Positions 8,840 through 19,260 of a stretch of DNA of 64,000 bases are shown here, in pieces. A model generated the notes under the pieces. The model saw only the letters and a program-made list of their open reading frames with translations, was not told where the DNA came from and did not search any database. This DNA is from Pseudomonas wuhanensis (GTDB taxonomy: Bacteria > Pseudomonadota > Gammaproteobacteria > Pseudomonadales > Pseudomonadaceae). Both the position numbers and the translations under genes were made by a program. Each line of letters opens with the position of its first letter. The stretch's first letter is position 1. The stretch lies in NCBI RefSeq assembly GCF_030687395.1, contig NZ_CP117430.1, forward strand, positions 434,001-498,000, given 5' to 3'.

Positions 8840-9205
8840 ATGGCACGTATTCTGATCGTCGATGATTCGCCGACTGAAATGTACAAACTGACCGGCATGC
8901 TCGAAAAGCACGGGCATGAGGTGTTGAAAGCCGAAAACGGCGCCGACGGCGTGGCCCTGGCCCGTCAGGAAAAACCCGACGCGGTGCTGATGGACATCGT
9001 CATGCCCGGCCTCAACGGTTTCCAGGCGACCCGTCAGCTGACCAAAGACCCGGAAACCGGGCATATTCCAGTGATCATCATCACCACCAAGGATCAAGAA
9101 ACCGACAAAGTCTGGGGCACGCGCCAGGGCGCCAAGGACTACCTGACCAAACCGGTCGACGAAGACACCCTGATCAAGACCCTGAACAACGTGCTGGCCG
9201 GTTGA
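8840..9205 (+). CDS. pilH: Twitching response regulator PilH
   Basis: This 121-residue CheY-like receiver begins MARILIVDDSPTEMYKLTGM. The phospho-acceptor is D52 in AVLMDIVMPGLNGF and the Lys motif is DYLTKPVDEDTLIKTL. PilH acts as a second receiver that damps or balances PilG output in the Chp pathway. ATG 8840 is chosen because the beta-1 strand starts immediately after it. It follows pilG by 57 bp and precedes pilI by 10 bp. Confidence 0.97.
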   Translation: MARILIVDDSPTEMYKLTGMLEKHGHEVLKAENGADGVALARQEKPDAVLMDIVMPGLNGFQATRQLTKDPETGHIPVIIITTKDQETDKVWGTRQGAKDYLTKPVDEDTLIKTLNNVLAG

Positions 9206-9215
9206 TCGTCCGGCC

Positions 9216-9770
9216 ATGACCGAGTCGCTGACGGCTTTCGAACTGCTGCTGCAGATTGACCAGCGCTGTCGTCTGCTGGCGGCGGACCTGCCGTCCCAGG
9301 CGATCCGCCAGGACAGCTGGAGCGGCATCGGCTTTCGTTTGGGCGAGCATTGGTACGTCGCGCCCATGGGCGAAGTCAGCGAAGTCCTGCACGAACCGCG
9401 CGTTACACAATTGCCGGGGGTCAAACCCTGGGTCAAGGGCGTGGCTAACCTGCGCGGGCGTCTGCTGCCGATCATGGATTTGCATGGCTTTTTTCATGGT
9501 TATGAGCCCGGCCATGAACTGCCTGCCTTGCGCAAGCAACGGCGAATATTGGTGGTGGAACACAACGATGTGTTTGTAGGGTTGATGGTCGATGAGGTCT
9601 TCGGTTTGCAGCACTTTGCCCAGGACAGTCTGGAGCCGGTGCCGGCCGATGACTTGCAAGGGCCGATGTCGGCGTTCGTCAAAGGCCGGTTTCAGCGGGA
9701 ACAGAATTGGCAGGTGTTCAGCCCGTTTGCGTTGGCGCAGTCGCAAGGATTCATGAACGTCGCCGCATAA
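9216..9770 (+). CDS. pilI: CheW-like adaptor PilI
   Basis: This 184-residue CheW-domain protein couples the receptor PilJ to the kinase ChpA. The CheW fold is recognisable in GIGFRLGEHWYVAPMGEVSEVL, GVKPWVKGVANLRGRLLPIMD and VGLMVDEVFGL. It begins 10 bp after pilH, so the two are likely co-translated. The stop is immediately followed by a REP pair, which separates the pilGHI part from pilJ-chpA-chpC. Confidence 0.95.
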   Translation: MTESLTAFELLLQIDQRCRLLAADLPSQAIRQDSWSGIGFRLGEHWYVAPMGEVSEVLHEPRVTQLPGVKPWVKGVANLRGRLLPIMDLHGFFHGYEPGHELPALRKQRRILVVEHNDVFVGLMVDEVFGLQHFAQDSLEPVPADDLQGPMSAFVKGRFQREQNWQVFSPFALAQSQGFMNVAA

Positions 9771-9865
9771 CCTGTGGGAGCGGGCTTGCCCGCGATAGCG
9801 GTGCGTCAGGTTCAATAAATGTCGACTGACACGCCCTCATCGCGGGCAAGCCCGCTCCCACAGGG
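9771..9865. repeat. REP pair (inverted) 3, inside the pil-chp operon
   Basis: An inverted REP pair starts on the base after the pilI stop and ends about 45 bp before the pilJ ATG. Because pilI and pilJ point the same way, this pair is inside a probable operon, where it could adjust expression of the distal genes by stabilising the upstream mRNA or arresting polymerase. Confidence 0.92.
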
Positions 9866-9910
9866 TTCCTGTCAGGTCTCACAAGGGTGTTGGTTAACAG
9901 GCGAGGACCG

Positions 9911-11959
9911 ATGATAAAAGCTAAAACAGACAAGCCAGAAGGGTCGCGCAGTCGGTCGCAGATCATCGTGCTGTTCATCGCGCTGATCGTCTTCATCATG
10001 CTGCTGTTCGCCAACTTCGCGTACCTCAACACCCAGGCGAATTACGACAAACAGTACATCGGCCACGCCGGTGAGCTGCGCGTGCTGTCCCAACGCATCG
10101 CCAAGAACGCCACTGAAGCCGCCGCTGGCAAGGCCGCGGCGTTCAAGTTGCTCAGCGATGCGCGCAACGACTTCGCCCAGCGTTGGGGCTATCTGAAGAA
10201 AGGCGATCCTTCCACCGGCCTGCCGCCGGCACCGTCCACCGTGCGCCCGGAAATGCGCGCCGTACAGCTGGATTGGGAGCGCTTGCTGAAAAACACTGAC
10301 GCCATTCTCTCCAGCGAACAGACCGTGTTGTCGTTGCATCAAGTCGCCGCGACGCTGGCCGAAACCGTGCCGCAGTTGCAGGTCGAGTATGAAAAGGTCG
10401 TCGAAACCCTCCTGCAACGTGGCGCCCCGGCCACTCAGGTGGCGATGGCCCAGCGTCAGTCGCTGTTGGCCGAGCGGATTCTTGGAGCGGTGAACACCGT
10501 GCTGTCCGGCGATGAAAACTCGCAGCAGGCGGCCGATGCTTTCGGTCGCGACGCGGCGCGTTTCGGCCTGGTGCTCAACGGCATGCTTCAAGGCAATTCG
10601 GCACTGAAAATCAGTCAGGTCGAAGACCGTGATGCACGCGCCCGGCTGACCGAGATTTCCGAACTGTTCGAATTCGTCTCGGGTTCGGTGGACGAAATCC
10701 TCGAAACCTCGCCGGAGCTGTTCAAGGTCCGCGAATCGGCCACCAACATCTTTACCCTGTCGCAAACCCTGCTCGATGAAGCCTCGCACCTGGCCAGCCG
10801 TTTCGAAAACCTCGCTGGCGGGCGCAACACCGATACCATCGGCGGCTATGTGCTGGGCTTGCTCGCCTTGATGTCGATCATCCTCATCGGCCTGGTGATG
10901 GTGCGCGAAACCAACCGTCAGCTGCGTGAAACCGCCGAGAAAAACGAGCGTAACCAGAACGCGATCATGCGTTTGCTGGACGAAATCGAAGACCTCGCCG
11001 ACGGCGATCTGACCGTGACCGCCTCGGTGACTGAAGACTTCACCGGGACCATCGCCGACTCGATCAACTATTCCGTCGACCAACTGCGCGATCTGGTAGC
11101 GACCATCAACCTCACTGCCGGCCAAGTCGCTGCCGCCGTGCAGGAAACCCAGGCCACCGCCATGCACCTGGCCCAGGCCTCGGAGCATCAGGCCCAGCAG
11201 ATTTCCGAAGCCTCGACGGCGATCAACGACATGGCCCAGTCTATCGATCAGGTCTCGGCCAACGCCGCCGAATCCTCTGCGGTGGCCGAACGTTCGGTGG
11301 AGATCGCCAACAAGGGCAACGAAGTGGTGCACAACACCATCCACGGCATGGACAATATTCGCGAGCAGATTCAGGACACCGCCAAGCGCATCAAGCGGCT
11401 GGGTGAGTCTTCTCAGGAAATCGGCGACATTGTCAGCCTGATCGATGACATTGCCGATCAGACCAACATCCTCGCCCTCAACGCGGCGATTCAGGCCTCC
11501 ATGGCCGGTGATGCCGGGCGCGGTTTTGCGGTGGTGGCCGACGAAGTGCAGCGCCTGGCCGAGCGTTCGTCCGCGGCGACCCGGCAGATCGAAACACTGG
11601 TGCGGGCGATTCAGACCGACACCAACGAAGCGGTGATTTCCATGGAGCAGACCACCACCGAAGTGGTGCGCGGCGCGCGTCTGGCGCAGGATGCCGGAGT
11701 GGCCCTGGAAGAAATCGAAGGTGTATCGAAGACCCTCGCGGCACTGATCCAGAGTATTTCCAACGCCGCGCAGCAACAGACTTCGTCGGCCGGCCAGATT
11801 TCCCTGACGATGAACGTGATCCAGCAGATCACCACGCAGACCTCGTCCGGCTCCACCGCCACCGCCGAGAGCATTGGCAACCTGGCGAAAATGGCCAGTC
11901 AGCTGCGACGTTCGGTGTCCGGTTTCACCTTGCCGGCCAAGTCTGCGGACAACGCTTGA
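9911..11959 (+). CDS. pilJ: Type IV pilus chemoreceptor PilJ
   Basis: This 682-residue methyl-accepting chemotaxis protein is the receptor of the Chp system. Transmembrane helix 1 is at about residues 17-40 ([19 protein letters not shown]). A long periplasmic PilJ sensor region follows. Helix 2 is near residues 317-337 ([19 protein letters not shown]). A HAMP region and the cytoplasmic signalling hairpin tip [20 protein letters not shown] complete it. ATG 9911 gives a length equal to that known for P. aeruginosa PilJ and a basic N-terminus before the first helix. No pilK methyltransferase gene follows; chpA starts 37 bp downstream. Confidence 0.96.
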   Translation: MIKAKTDKPEGSRSRSQIIVLFIALIVFIMLLFANFAYLNTQANYDKQYIGHAGELRVLSQRIAKNATEAAAGKAAAFKLLSDARNDFAQRWGYLKKGDPSTGLPPAPSTVRPEMRAVQLDWERLLKNTDAILSSEQTVLSLHQVAATLAETVPQLQVEYEKVVETLLQRGAPATQVAMAQRQSLLAERILGAVNTVLSGDENSQQAADAFGRDAARFGLVLNGMLQGNSALKISQVEDRDARARLTEISELFEFVSGSVDEILETSPELFKVRESATNIFTLSQTLLDEASHLASRFENLAGGRNTDTIGGYVLGLLALMSIILIGLVMVRETNRQLRETAEKNERNQNAIMRLLDEIEDLADGDLTVTASVTEDFTGTIADSINYSVDQLRDLVATINLTAGQVAAAVQETQATAMHLAQASEHQAQQISEASTAINDMAQSIDQVSANAAESSAVAERSVEIANKGNEVVHNTIHGMDNIREQIQDTAKRIKRLGESSQEIGDIVSLIDDIADQTNILALNAAIQASMAGDAGRGFAVVADEVQRLAERSSAATRQIETLVRAIQTDTNEAVISMEQTTTEVVRGARLAQDAGVALEEIEGVSKTLAALIQSISNAAQQQTSSAGQISLTMNVIQQITTQTSSGSTATAESIGNLAKMASQLRRSVSGFTLPAKSADNA

Positions 11960-11996
11960 ACCGCCTCTGGGCGGATGCATCTTGATTGGAGTGGTT

Positions 11997-14900
11997 ATGG
12001 GTGATCGGCACGACTATGTGGCCCTTGAGTGGGTCAAAGGCGAGATTGCCGAAACGCTGAAGCAGGCTCATCAGGCAATCGAAACCCTGATCGACGACCC
12101 GCAGGCGACGCACGCGCTGAGCGAGTGTCTGGCCTGTGTCCATCAGGTTCACGGTAGTTTGCAGATGGTCGAGTTTTACGGCGCGGCCCTGCTCGCCGAA
12201 GAAATCGAGCAACTGATCAGCGCCTTGCAGCAGAACCGCGTCAACCATCGTGACGAGGCGATCCATCTGTTGCTGCACGCCCTGGGGCAATTGCCGACTT
12301 ACCTCGACCGGGTGCAAGGCGCCCGTCGCGATTTACCTTTAGTCGTGTTGCCGCTGATCAACGACCTGCGCAGCGCCCGTGGCGAAAGCCTGTTATCGGA
12401 AACCAGTCTGTTCAGCCCGCAACTACCGGAGCTGCCGCCCCTGAGCCAAGACGCCCTGGCGCTGCTGGAACCGTCCGACTTGCCAAATGTGCTGCGCAAA
12501 TTGCGGCAGATGTTGCAGATGGCCTTGGTCGGTTTGTTGCGCGAGCAGGATGACGAAACCCACTTCGGTTATCTGGCCAGGGTGTTTGCGCGCCTCGAAG
12601 CGCTGTGCGGCAATGCGCCCCTGAGCCCGTTATGGCAAGTCGCTTCGGCGCTGGTCGAGGGCATGCGCAATGGCTCGATTGCCAACAGCCCGGCGTTGCG
12701 CAGCCTGTTCAAGGACGCCGACAAAGAGCTCAAGCGTTTGCTCGAACAAGGCATGCCCGGGATCAATCAACCGGCACCGCCAGAGCTGCTCAAGAGTTTG
12801 TTGTTCTATATTGCCAAGGCCGAACACCCCACCGGGCAGATGCTGACCATGAAAGATCGCTACTCACTTGACGATGCGCTACCCGACGGCGCAATGGTCG
12901 ATGAAGAACGGGCACGGCTGGCCGGCCCTGACCGCGACGCCATGCGCTCGGTATTGTCGGCGCTGTGCGAAGAGCTGGTGCGGGTCAAGGAGCGCCTTGA
13001 CTTGTTCGTGCGCAGCGACCGTCAGCACACCTCGGACCTCGAGAGCCTGCTGGCGCCCCTGCGGCAAATCGCCGACACCCTGGCGGTGCTCGGTTTCGGC
13101 CAGCCGCGCAAGGTCATCATCGATCAACTGGCGGTGGTGCTAAGCCTCGCTCAGGGCCAGCGTGAGCCCAACGACGCGACCCTCATGGACGTCGCCGGGG
13201 CCTTGCTCTACGTCGAAGCGACCCTGGCCGGCATGGTCGGTACCGTGGAGCCGGAAAGCCAGGAAGACAGCCGTCTGCCGACCACCGACCTGACGCAGAT
13301 CCATCAGATCGTGATCAAGGAAGCGCGCATTTGCCTGCAACAGGCCAAGGACATGATCGTCGACTACATCGACGCCGACTGGGACCGCCAGCATTTGCAA
13401 CCCTTGCCAGCGTTGCTGACCCAGGTGCGCGGTGCGTTGGCGATGATTCCGTTGACCCGCGCGGCGAGCCTGGTCGAGACCTGCAACGGCTTCATCCGCG
13501 AGCATCTGCTGGTGGACCCCGGCCAGCCCGGCTGGCAGCAACTGGACAGCCTGGCCGACGTCATCACCAGCATCGAGTATTACCTGGAGCGCCTCAGCGA
13601 CGACCCCCAAGCACCGGGGGAACACCTGCTCGACGTCGCCGAAAAAGGCCTGGCCTCTCTCGGCTTCTTCCCCATCGAACAGCAGGTGCCGATGCTCAAG
13701 GATGTACTCAGCCCCAGTGAAGCCCTGGTCATGCAGGACATGCAGGAACTGGACGACCCCGAAACTGTTCAGTCTCTGGCCGATGTGTTGGCCAGCCCGG
13801 TGTCGTCCGTCAACCCGCCAGCCCTGACCACGCCGGGTAGCCTGTTGCCGCCACCCGCCGGTGAAGTACCGGTGGACGATGAGCTGCGAGACGTCTTCCT
13901 CGAAGAGACTGACGAGGTGCTGGAAATTCTCGAGGAGTATCTGCCGCGCTGGTCGGCCAGTCCCGACAGCACATCGGTCTTGAGTGAATTACGCCGCGCC
14001 TTCCACACCCTCAAAGGCAGTGGCCGGATGGTCCGTGCGCTGGTGCTGGGTGAGTTGGCCTGGGCGGTGGAAAACCTGCTCAACCGCGTGCTTGAACACA
14101 GCGTCGCCCCAGGGCCGGCGGTGCAACAACTGGTGGGCGATGCACTGAAGCTGTTGCCGGAACTGGTGGCCGAGTTTGCCGCTAATGCCCAGCGCCAACG
14201 CAACGATGTCGATCAATTGGCCGCCCGCGCCCATGCCCTCGCCAAGGGTGATAAGCCGGTGCCCGATGAGGACGTGCAGGACGTCGCGGCGCTCGATCCG
14301 CTGTTGCTGGAGATCTTCCGCAACGAAGCCGAAACCCATTTGAGCAGCCTCAACCGCTTCCTCGACCAAGCCTCCGAGCACGTACCGCTGCAGGCCAGCG
14401 ACGAGTTGCAGCGGGCGTTGCATACGCTCAAGGGCAGCGCCTCGATGGCCGGCGTGCTGCCGATTGCCGAGCTGGCGGCGTCGCTGGATCAACTGGCCCG
14501 GGAATACAAGGCGCACCGGATTGCCCTCGACCTGGACGAAGTCGAATTGCTGCTGGAAGCCGAAGGGCTGTTCCGCCTTGGGCTGCGACAGCTCAAGAGC
14601 GACCCGTTGGCCGACATTCCCGATGCCCGCTCATTGATCGAGCGGACCCACGCAGTGCTGGCCGAGCGACTGCAAAGCCTGTCGAGCGCACCCAACACGG
14701 GGCTGCGGATCAAGCGCGATCCGCAACTGATCAACAACTTCCTCGCCCAGGGCATGGACATCCTGCTGGACGCCGAAAGCCTGTTGCAGCGCTGGCAGCA
14801 GCATCCCGGCGAGCGGCAGGAACTCAGCGCGCTGCTGGACGAACTGACCACCCTCGGCGAAGGCGCGCACCTGGCCGATCTGCATCCGGTGGATGAGCTC

Positions 14901-17900
14901 TGCGAAGCGTTGCTCGACCTGTATGGCGCCGTGGAAGAAAGCAGTCTGGCGGTCAGCGACAGGTTTTTCCATGAGGCGCAAAGTGCCCATGAAGCGCTGA
15001 TCAACATGCTCGACGAACTGGCTGCCGGCCAGGAAGTCACTGCGCAACCGGAGCGCGTTCGGGCCTTGCGTGGCTTGCTCGATGAGAGTCTCGACCCCTC
15101 GTCCATGGGCCTGATCCGCAGCGACGGCAGTCGCACCCTGAGCATCCGCGAACTGGGCAGCGCCACCGCCGAGCTGGAGCAGAGCGCGACTCAGGTTGAG
15201 CTGGACGACGAAATCGTTTCGATCTTCCTTGAAGAAGCGGTGGATATCCTCGAAAGCGCCGGCCAGGCCTTGCAGCGCTGGCTGAGTGACCCGGATAACG
15301 CCGCGCCGCTGTCGTCCTTGCAGCGCGATTTGCACACCCTCAAGGGCGGCGCGCGGATGGCCGAGGTCGAGCCGGTCGGCGATCTGGCCCATGAGCTTGA
15401 AAGCCTTTACGAAGGCCTGGTGGATCGCCGCTACAGCCACAGCGAGGCGCTGGCGCAGTTGCTGCAAGAGAGCCATGACCGACTGGCCATGTTCCTTGAT
15501 CAGTTGCGGCACAACCGTCCGTTGGGCGACCCGTGCGAATTGATCCAGGCTATTCGTGAGTTTCGCTTGGGCAATGCCGGCAGTGCGGACGTGATTGAAC
15601 CGGCGGCCAGCAATGATTCGGCGAGCCATGATTCCGAGCTTCTGGAGATCTTCCTCGAGGAAGGTTTCGACATCATCGAAAACTCCGGCGCGGCACTGCT
15701 GCGCTGGCAGGCCGAGCCGTCGAATCGCCAGGAAGTGGAAACCCTGCTGCGCGATCTGCATACCCTCAAGGGGGGCGCGCGGATGGTGGAAATTGCGCCG
15801 ATTGGCGACCTGGCCCATGAACTGGAATTCCTCTACGAAGGCTTGTCGGCGGGCGTGCTGCAACCCACCACCGAGTTATTTTCGTTGTTGCAACGCAGCC
15901 ATGACCGACTGGCGCAGATGCTCGACGCCACCCGCGCCGGTCAGCCATTGCCGCCGGCCGATCGGCTGATCGATGCGATCAAGAATTTCAGCCATCCGGC
16001 GGTGCCCGAAACTTCGGCACCCGTGACGCTGCCTGTAGCGCCTAAAACCGAGCCAACCGCACCTCAATCCGAAGGCACCGACACGGTCAAGGTTTCGGCG
16101 GAGTTGCTCGACGACCTGGTCAACCTGGCCGGGGAAACTTCAATCTTCCGTGGCCGCATCGAACAACAGGTCAACGACGCACGGGTGGCCCTGAGCGAGA
16201 TGGAAACCACCATCGAACGTATGCGCGACCAGTTGCGCCGTCTCGATACCGAAACCCAGGGGCGGATTCTCAGCCGTCAGCAAGTCGACGCCGAGCGCTT
16301 GGGCTACGAAGAGTTCGACCCGCTGGAGATGGACCGTCACTCGCAGCTGCAACAGTTGTCTCGGGCACTGTTCGAGTCTGCCTCCGACCTGCTCGACCTC
16401 AAGGAAACCCTCGAGCGGCGTAATCACGACGCGGAAAACCTGCTGCAACAGCAAGGCCGCATCAACACCGAATTGCAAGAAGGCCTGATGCGCACGCGCA
16501 TGGTGCCGTTCGAGCGAATGCTGCCGCGTTTGAAGCGTATCGTTCGTCAGGTCGCCAGCGAACTGGGCAAGGACGTGGACTTCGTCGTTGGCAACGCCGA
16601 AGGCGAGATGGACCGCAACGTCCTCGAACGCATGGCCGCGCCGCTGGAACACATGCTGCGCAACGCCGTCGACCATGGGCTGGAATCGGCCGAGGTGCGG
16701 ATCGCGGCGGGTAAACCGGCCCAAGGCAAGATCACCCTCGACCTGTCGCGAGAGGGCGGCGACATCATTTTCGACATCCGCGACGACGGTGCCGGCGTGC
16801 CGCTGGACGCCGTGCGACGCAAGGCAATCAAACGCGGGCTGCTCGACCCGGACAGCGACATCAGCGATCACGACGTGCTGCAATTCATTCTGCAACCGGG
16901 GTTCTCCACCGCCGAGAAAATCACCCAGATCTCCGGGCGTGGCGTCGGCATGGACGTGGTTCACGAAGAAGTCCGGCAGCTCGGCGGCAGCATGATCATC
17001 GACTCTGTGGCGGGTCAGGGCGTGCATTTCCGGATTCGCCTGCCATTCACCGTGTCGGTCAACCGCGCGCTGATGGTGCAATGCGGGGAGGATCAATACG
17101 CGATCCCGCTGAACACCATCGACGGCATCGTTCGCGTGTTGCCCAACGAACTGGAAGGGCATTACCGGCTCGATCCGCCAACCTACGAATACGCCGGGCA
17201 GCGTTATGAGTTGTGCTATCTCGGCGAACTGCTGAAAACCAGCACCCGTCCGAAACTACTGGGCCAGAGCCTGCCGTTGCCGGTGTTGCTGGTGCAGTGC
17301 AACGAGCGGCATGTCGCGGTGCAAGTGGATGCCATGGCCGGCACCCGGGAAATCGTGGTCAAAAGCCTTGGCCCGCAATTCGCCGCGGTGCAGGGTTTGT
17401 CCGGCGCGACGATTCTGGGTGATGGCCGGGTGGTGCTGATTCTCGACCTGCTGGCGCCGATCCGCGCGATGCAAGCGCGGGTGCCGCAACGGCCGGTGAC
17501 CCAGGACGTAGAGCCCGAGTCGCAACGACCGTTGCTGGTGCTGGTGGTCGATGATTCGGTCACCGTGCGCAAGGTCACCAGCCGTTTGCTGGAGCGCCAC
17601 GGCATGAACGTGCTGACCGCCAAGGACGGTGTCGACGCCATGCTATTGCTGGAAGAACACAGGCCCGACCTGATGCTGCTGGACATCGAAATGCCGCGCA
17701 TGGACGGCTTCGAAGTGGCGACTCAGGTGCGCGCTGACGAACGCTTGCAGCATCTGCCAATCATCATGATCACCTCCCGCACCGGCCAGAAACATCGCGA
17801 CCGCGCCATGGCCATCGGCGTCAACGACTACCTCGGCAAGCCATACCAGGAATCGGTGCTGCTCGACAGCATCGCCCGGTGGAGCAAAACCCATGCATGA
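11997..17900 (+). CDS. chpA: Hybrid CheA-type kinase ChpA
   Basis: ChpA is the multi-Hpt histidine kinase of the twitching chemosensory system. This 1967-residue form is shorter than the ~2470 residues of P. aeruginosa ChpA. Four Hpt domains with intact phospho-His are visible in HTLKG motifs at H670, H809, H1113 and H1255. An N-terminal region (about 1-600) and a segment near 915-1010 look like Hpt folds without His. The dimerisation helix, the HATPase (HMLRNAVDHG, H1552/N1556; DDGAGVPLDAVRRKA; GRGVGMDVV), a CheW domain and a C-terminal receiver (VVDDSVTVRKV; D1896 in LLDIEMPRMDG) follow. The start at 11997 has a plausible site upstream; the frame extends back into pilJ but is rejected. It overlaps chpC by 8 nt. 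Confidence 0.96.
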   Translation: MGDRHDYVALEWVKGEIAETLKQAHQAIETLIDDPQATHALSECLACVHQVHGSLQMVEFYGAALLAEEIEQLISALQQNRVNHRDEAIHLLLHALGQLPTYLDRVQGARRDLPLVVLPLINDLRSARGESLLSETSLFSPQLPELPPLSQDALALLEPSDLPNVLRKLRQMLQMALVGLLREQDDETHFGYLARVFARLEALCGNAPLSPLWQVASALVEGMRNGSIANSPALRSLFKDADKELKRLLEQGMPGINQPAPPELLKSLLFYIAKAEHPTGQMLTMKDRYSLDDALPDGAMVDEERARLAGPDRDAMRSVLSALCEELVRVKERLDLFVRSDRQHTSDLESLLAPLRQIADTLAVLGFGQPRKVIIDQLAVVLSLAQGQREPNDATLMDVAGALLYVEATLAGMVGTVEPESQEDSRLPTTDLTQIHQIVIKEARICLQQAKDMIVDYIDADWDRQHLQPLPALLTQVRGALAMIPLTRAASLVETCNGFIREHLLVDPGQPGWQQLDSLADVITSIEYYLERLSDDPQAPGEHLLDVAEKGLASLGFFPIEQQVPMLKDVLSPSEALVMQDMQELDDPETVQSLADVLASPVSSVNPPALTTPGSLLPPPAGEVPVDDELRDVFLEETDEVLEILEEYLPRWSASPDSTSVLSELRRAFHTLKGSGRMVRALVLGELAWAVENLLNRVLEHSVAPGPAVQQLVGDALKLLPELVAEFAANAQRQRNDVDQLAARAHALAKGDKPVPDEDVQDVAALDPLLLEIFRNEAETHLSSLNRFLDQASEHVPLQASDELQRALHTLKGSASMAGVLPIAELAASLDQLAREYKAHRIALDLDEVELLLEAEGLFRLGLRQLKSDPLADIPDARSLIERTHAVLAERLQSLSSAPNTGLRIKRDPQLINNFLAQGMDILLDAESLLQRWQQHPGERQELSALLDELTTLGEGAHLADLHPVDELCEALLDLYGAVEESSLAVSDRFFHEAQSAHEALINMLDELAAGQEVTAQPERVRALRGLLDESLDPSSMGLIRSDGSRTLSIRELGSATAELEQSATQVELDDEIVSIFLEEAVDILESAGQALQRWLSDPDNAAPLSSLQRDLHTLKGGARMAEVEPVGDLAHELESLYEGLVDRRYSHSEALAQLLQESHDRLAMFLDQLRHNRPLGDPCELIQAIREFRLGNAGSADVIEPAASNDSASHDSELLEIFLEEGFDIIENSGAALLRWQAEPSNRQEVETLLRDLHTLKGGARMVEIAPIGDLAHELEFLYEGLSAGVLQPTTELFSLLQRSHDRLAQMLDATRAGQPLPPADRLIDAIKNFSHPAVPETSAPVTLPVAPKTEPTAPQSEGTDTVKVSAELLDDLVNLAGETSIFRGRIEQQVNDARVALSEMETTIERMRDQLRRLDTETQGRILSRQQVDAERLGYEEFDPLEMDRHSQLQQLSRALFESASDLLDLKETLERRNHDAENLLQQQGRINTELQEGLMRTRMVPFERMLPRLKRIVRQVASELGKDVDFVVGNAEGEMDRNVLERMAAPLEHMLRNAVDHGLESAEVRIAAGKPAQGKITLDLSREGGDIIFDIRDDGAGVPLDAVRRKAIKRGLLDPDSDISDHDVLQFILQPGFSTAEKITQISGRGVGMDVVHEEVRQLGGSMIIDSVAGQGVHFRIRLPFTVSVNRALMVQCGEDQYAIPLNTIDGIVRVLPNELEGHYRLDPPTYEYAGQRYELCYLGELLKTSTRPKLLGQSLPLPVLLVQCNERHVAVQVDAMAGTREIVVKSLGPQFAAVQGLSGATILGDGRVVLILDLLAPIRAMQARVPQRPVTQDVEPESQRPLLVLVVDDSVTVRKVTSRLLERHGMNVLTAKDGVDAMLLLEEHRPDLMLLDIEMPRMDGFEVATQVRADERLQHLPIIMITSRTGQKHRDRAMAIGVNDYLGKPYQESVLLDSIARWSKTHA

Positions 17901-18351
17901 ACACCGCTCCAGCAACCTCACCGGCCTGTTGCTACCGTTGGCCGACCGCAACCTGATCCTGCCCAACGTCGCTGTCGCTGAACTGATCGACTATCAGCCG
18001 GGGGCTTTCGATCTCGATACACCACCGTGGTATCTGGGGCGGGTGGCGTGGCGGGAACGGCAAATTCCATTGCTCAGTTTCGAGTCGGCGTGTGGCAATA
18101 AAGTCGCGATCGGGGAACGGGCGCGGATCGTCATTCTCAATGCCCTTGGCGGGCGGCCTGAGCTGAAGTTCATTGCGCTGCTGGTGCAGGGGATTCCGCG
18201 TTCTTACAAGCTCGACAGTCAGTTGAGCTATGTGGATGTACCGTTGTGTTCGCTGGAGAAGGCGGCGGTGCAGGTGGGTGAGCAAGTGGCGAAGGTGCCT
18301 GACTTGCTCGCGCTGGAAGACCTGCTTGTTACAGCAGGGTTAGCCCACTGA
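17893..18351 (+). CDS. chpC: CheW-like chemotaxis protein ChpC
   Basis: This 152-residue CheW-related adaptor has LTGLLLPLADRNLILPNVAV, WYLGRVAWRERQIPLLSFE and ERARIVILNALGG in family order. In P. aeruginosa ChpC links additional input, such as albumin sensing, to the Chp kinase. Its start overlaps the 3' end of chpA by 8 nt, so no chpB methylesterase gene lies between them as it does in P. aeruginosa. The TGA stop shares bases with palindromic repeat A copy 2. It is the last chp gene here; no chpD or chpE follows. Confidence 0.93.
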   Translation: MHEHRSSNLTGLLLPLADRNLILPNVAVAELIDYQPGAFDLDTPPWYLGRVAWRERQIPLLSFESACGNKVAIGERARIVILNALGGRPELKFIALLVQGIPRSYKLDSQLSYVDVPLCSLEKAAVQVGEQVAKVPDLLALEDLLVTAGLAH

Positions 18352-18462
18352 TCGTTCCCACGCTCCGCGTGGGAATGCCTCAAGGGACGCTCCGCGTTCC
18401 ATCTCGCGAAAGGGACGCAGAGCGTCCCGGGCTGCATTCCCACGCAGAGCGTGGGAACGATC
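18350..18462. repeat. Palindromic repeat family A, copy 2
   Basis: This 113-bp copy of the GATCGTTCCCACGC... nested palindrome overlaps the last two bases of the chpC stop and ends 10 bp before the DUF6124 stop, so it sits between convergent genes. Confidence 0.92.
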
Positions 18463-18471
18463 GTTTGTGCG

Positions 18472-18849
18472 CTAAACCCCGGCCCGAGCCTTCATCTGCA
18501 ACGACTCATGATGATCCAGCACGCGCTCCACCAACAACTGCACGCCATCGGCCAAACGGCTGAGCGCCAAGGCTACGGAGCGGCGTGAGCCTTCCACATC
18601 GTCCGCCAGATCGGCCGCAATGGCGCTGATGGACAGCAGGTCTTCGGAGGCATTGGCCAGAAGGGCTTCGGTGTCGATATCGGGGGAGACGGTGAAGAGC
18701 TGGGATTTGCGGCGTTTGGCCGGTTTTTCGTGGAGTGGGGGGAAGTAATGGGAGAAGGCGCGGTCGGCGGCTTCCTTCATTTTTTCTGCATCGAGGGAGG
18801 CTTGGGAATCGACGTCGGTTTCCGGGGGATTGGGAGTAGCTTTGAACAT
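18472..18849 (-). CDS. DUF6124 family protein
   Basis: This 125-residue soluble protein begins MFKATPNPPETDVDSQASLD. A disordered, charged N-terminal half is followed by a helical half (SEDLLSISAIAADLADDVEG, ALALSRLADGVQLLVERVLDHH). I recognise it as the small Pseudomonas-specific DUF6124 family, which has no known function. There is no signal peptide or membrane segment. The ATG at 18849 has GGAGC about 7 nt upstream; the longer frame has no support. It is convergent with chpC across repeat A copy 2. Confidence 0.85.
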   Translation of the reverse strand: MFKATPNPPETDVDSQASLDAEKMKEAADRAFSHYFPPLHEKPAKRRKSQLFTVSPDIDTEALLANASEDLLSISAIAADLADDVEGSRRSVALALSRLADGVQLLVERVLDHHESLQMKARAGV

Positions 18850-19260
18850 AGTGAAGCTCCATTTAATGAGTTTCAGCTGCTCCATCGGGTTCCAATCGAA
18901 GGGGTGGCAGCTGTACGCGGGCTGGAACCCGGGCAAACGGACAAAACCCGACAGACACTAAGGTCTCCCGCGCACAGCCGCCATAACGGAGTGCACACAT
19001 TAAAGGTGCGCAAGCATACGTTATGAAAGGCGCTTTTGCCTCGTTAACACCACGGGGTTCCAATCCCGGTCGCTGAGTTTGCAGCGACCCCCAAACGATA
19101 AAGATCAACGCAAAACCGCACCAGTCAGCGGGTTCCGGCATTGCTGTAGGCAGCGACGCCAGACTGCGTAGCCTCACACCGTTCCTACAGACAAACTTTT
19201 AAACACAAAACCCCAGGCTGTCGGACCTCGCCACAAAGGTTTATGCGTCAGGTTGAAGAT

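Noticed and set aside
9872..11980. 702-codon minus-strand frame opposite pilJ
   Set aside because: It mirrors the codon pattern of pilJ in a GC-rich genome and has no domain; pilJ is certain.
19060..19110. Possible tRNA (GGGGTTCCAATCCC resembles a T arm)
   Set aside because: No acceptor stem, anticodon arm or D arm can be built around it.
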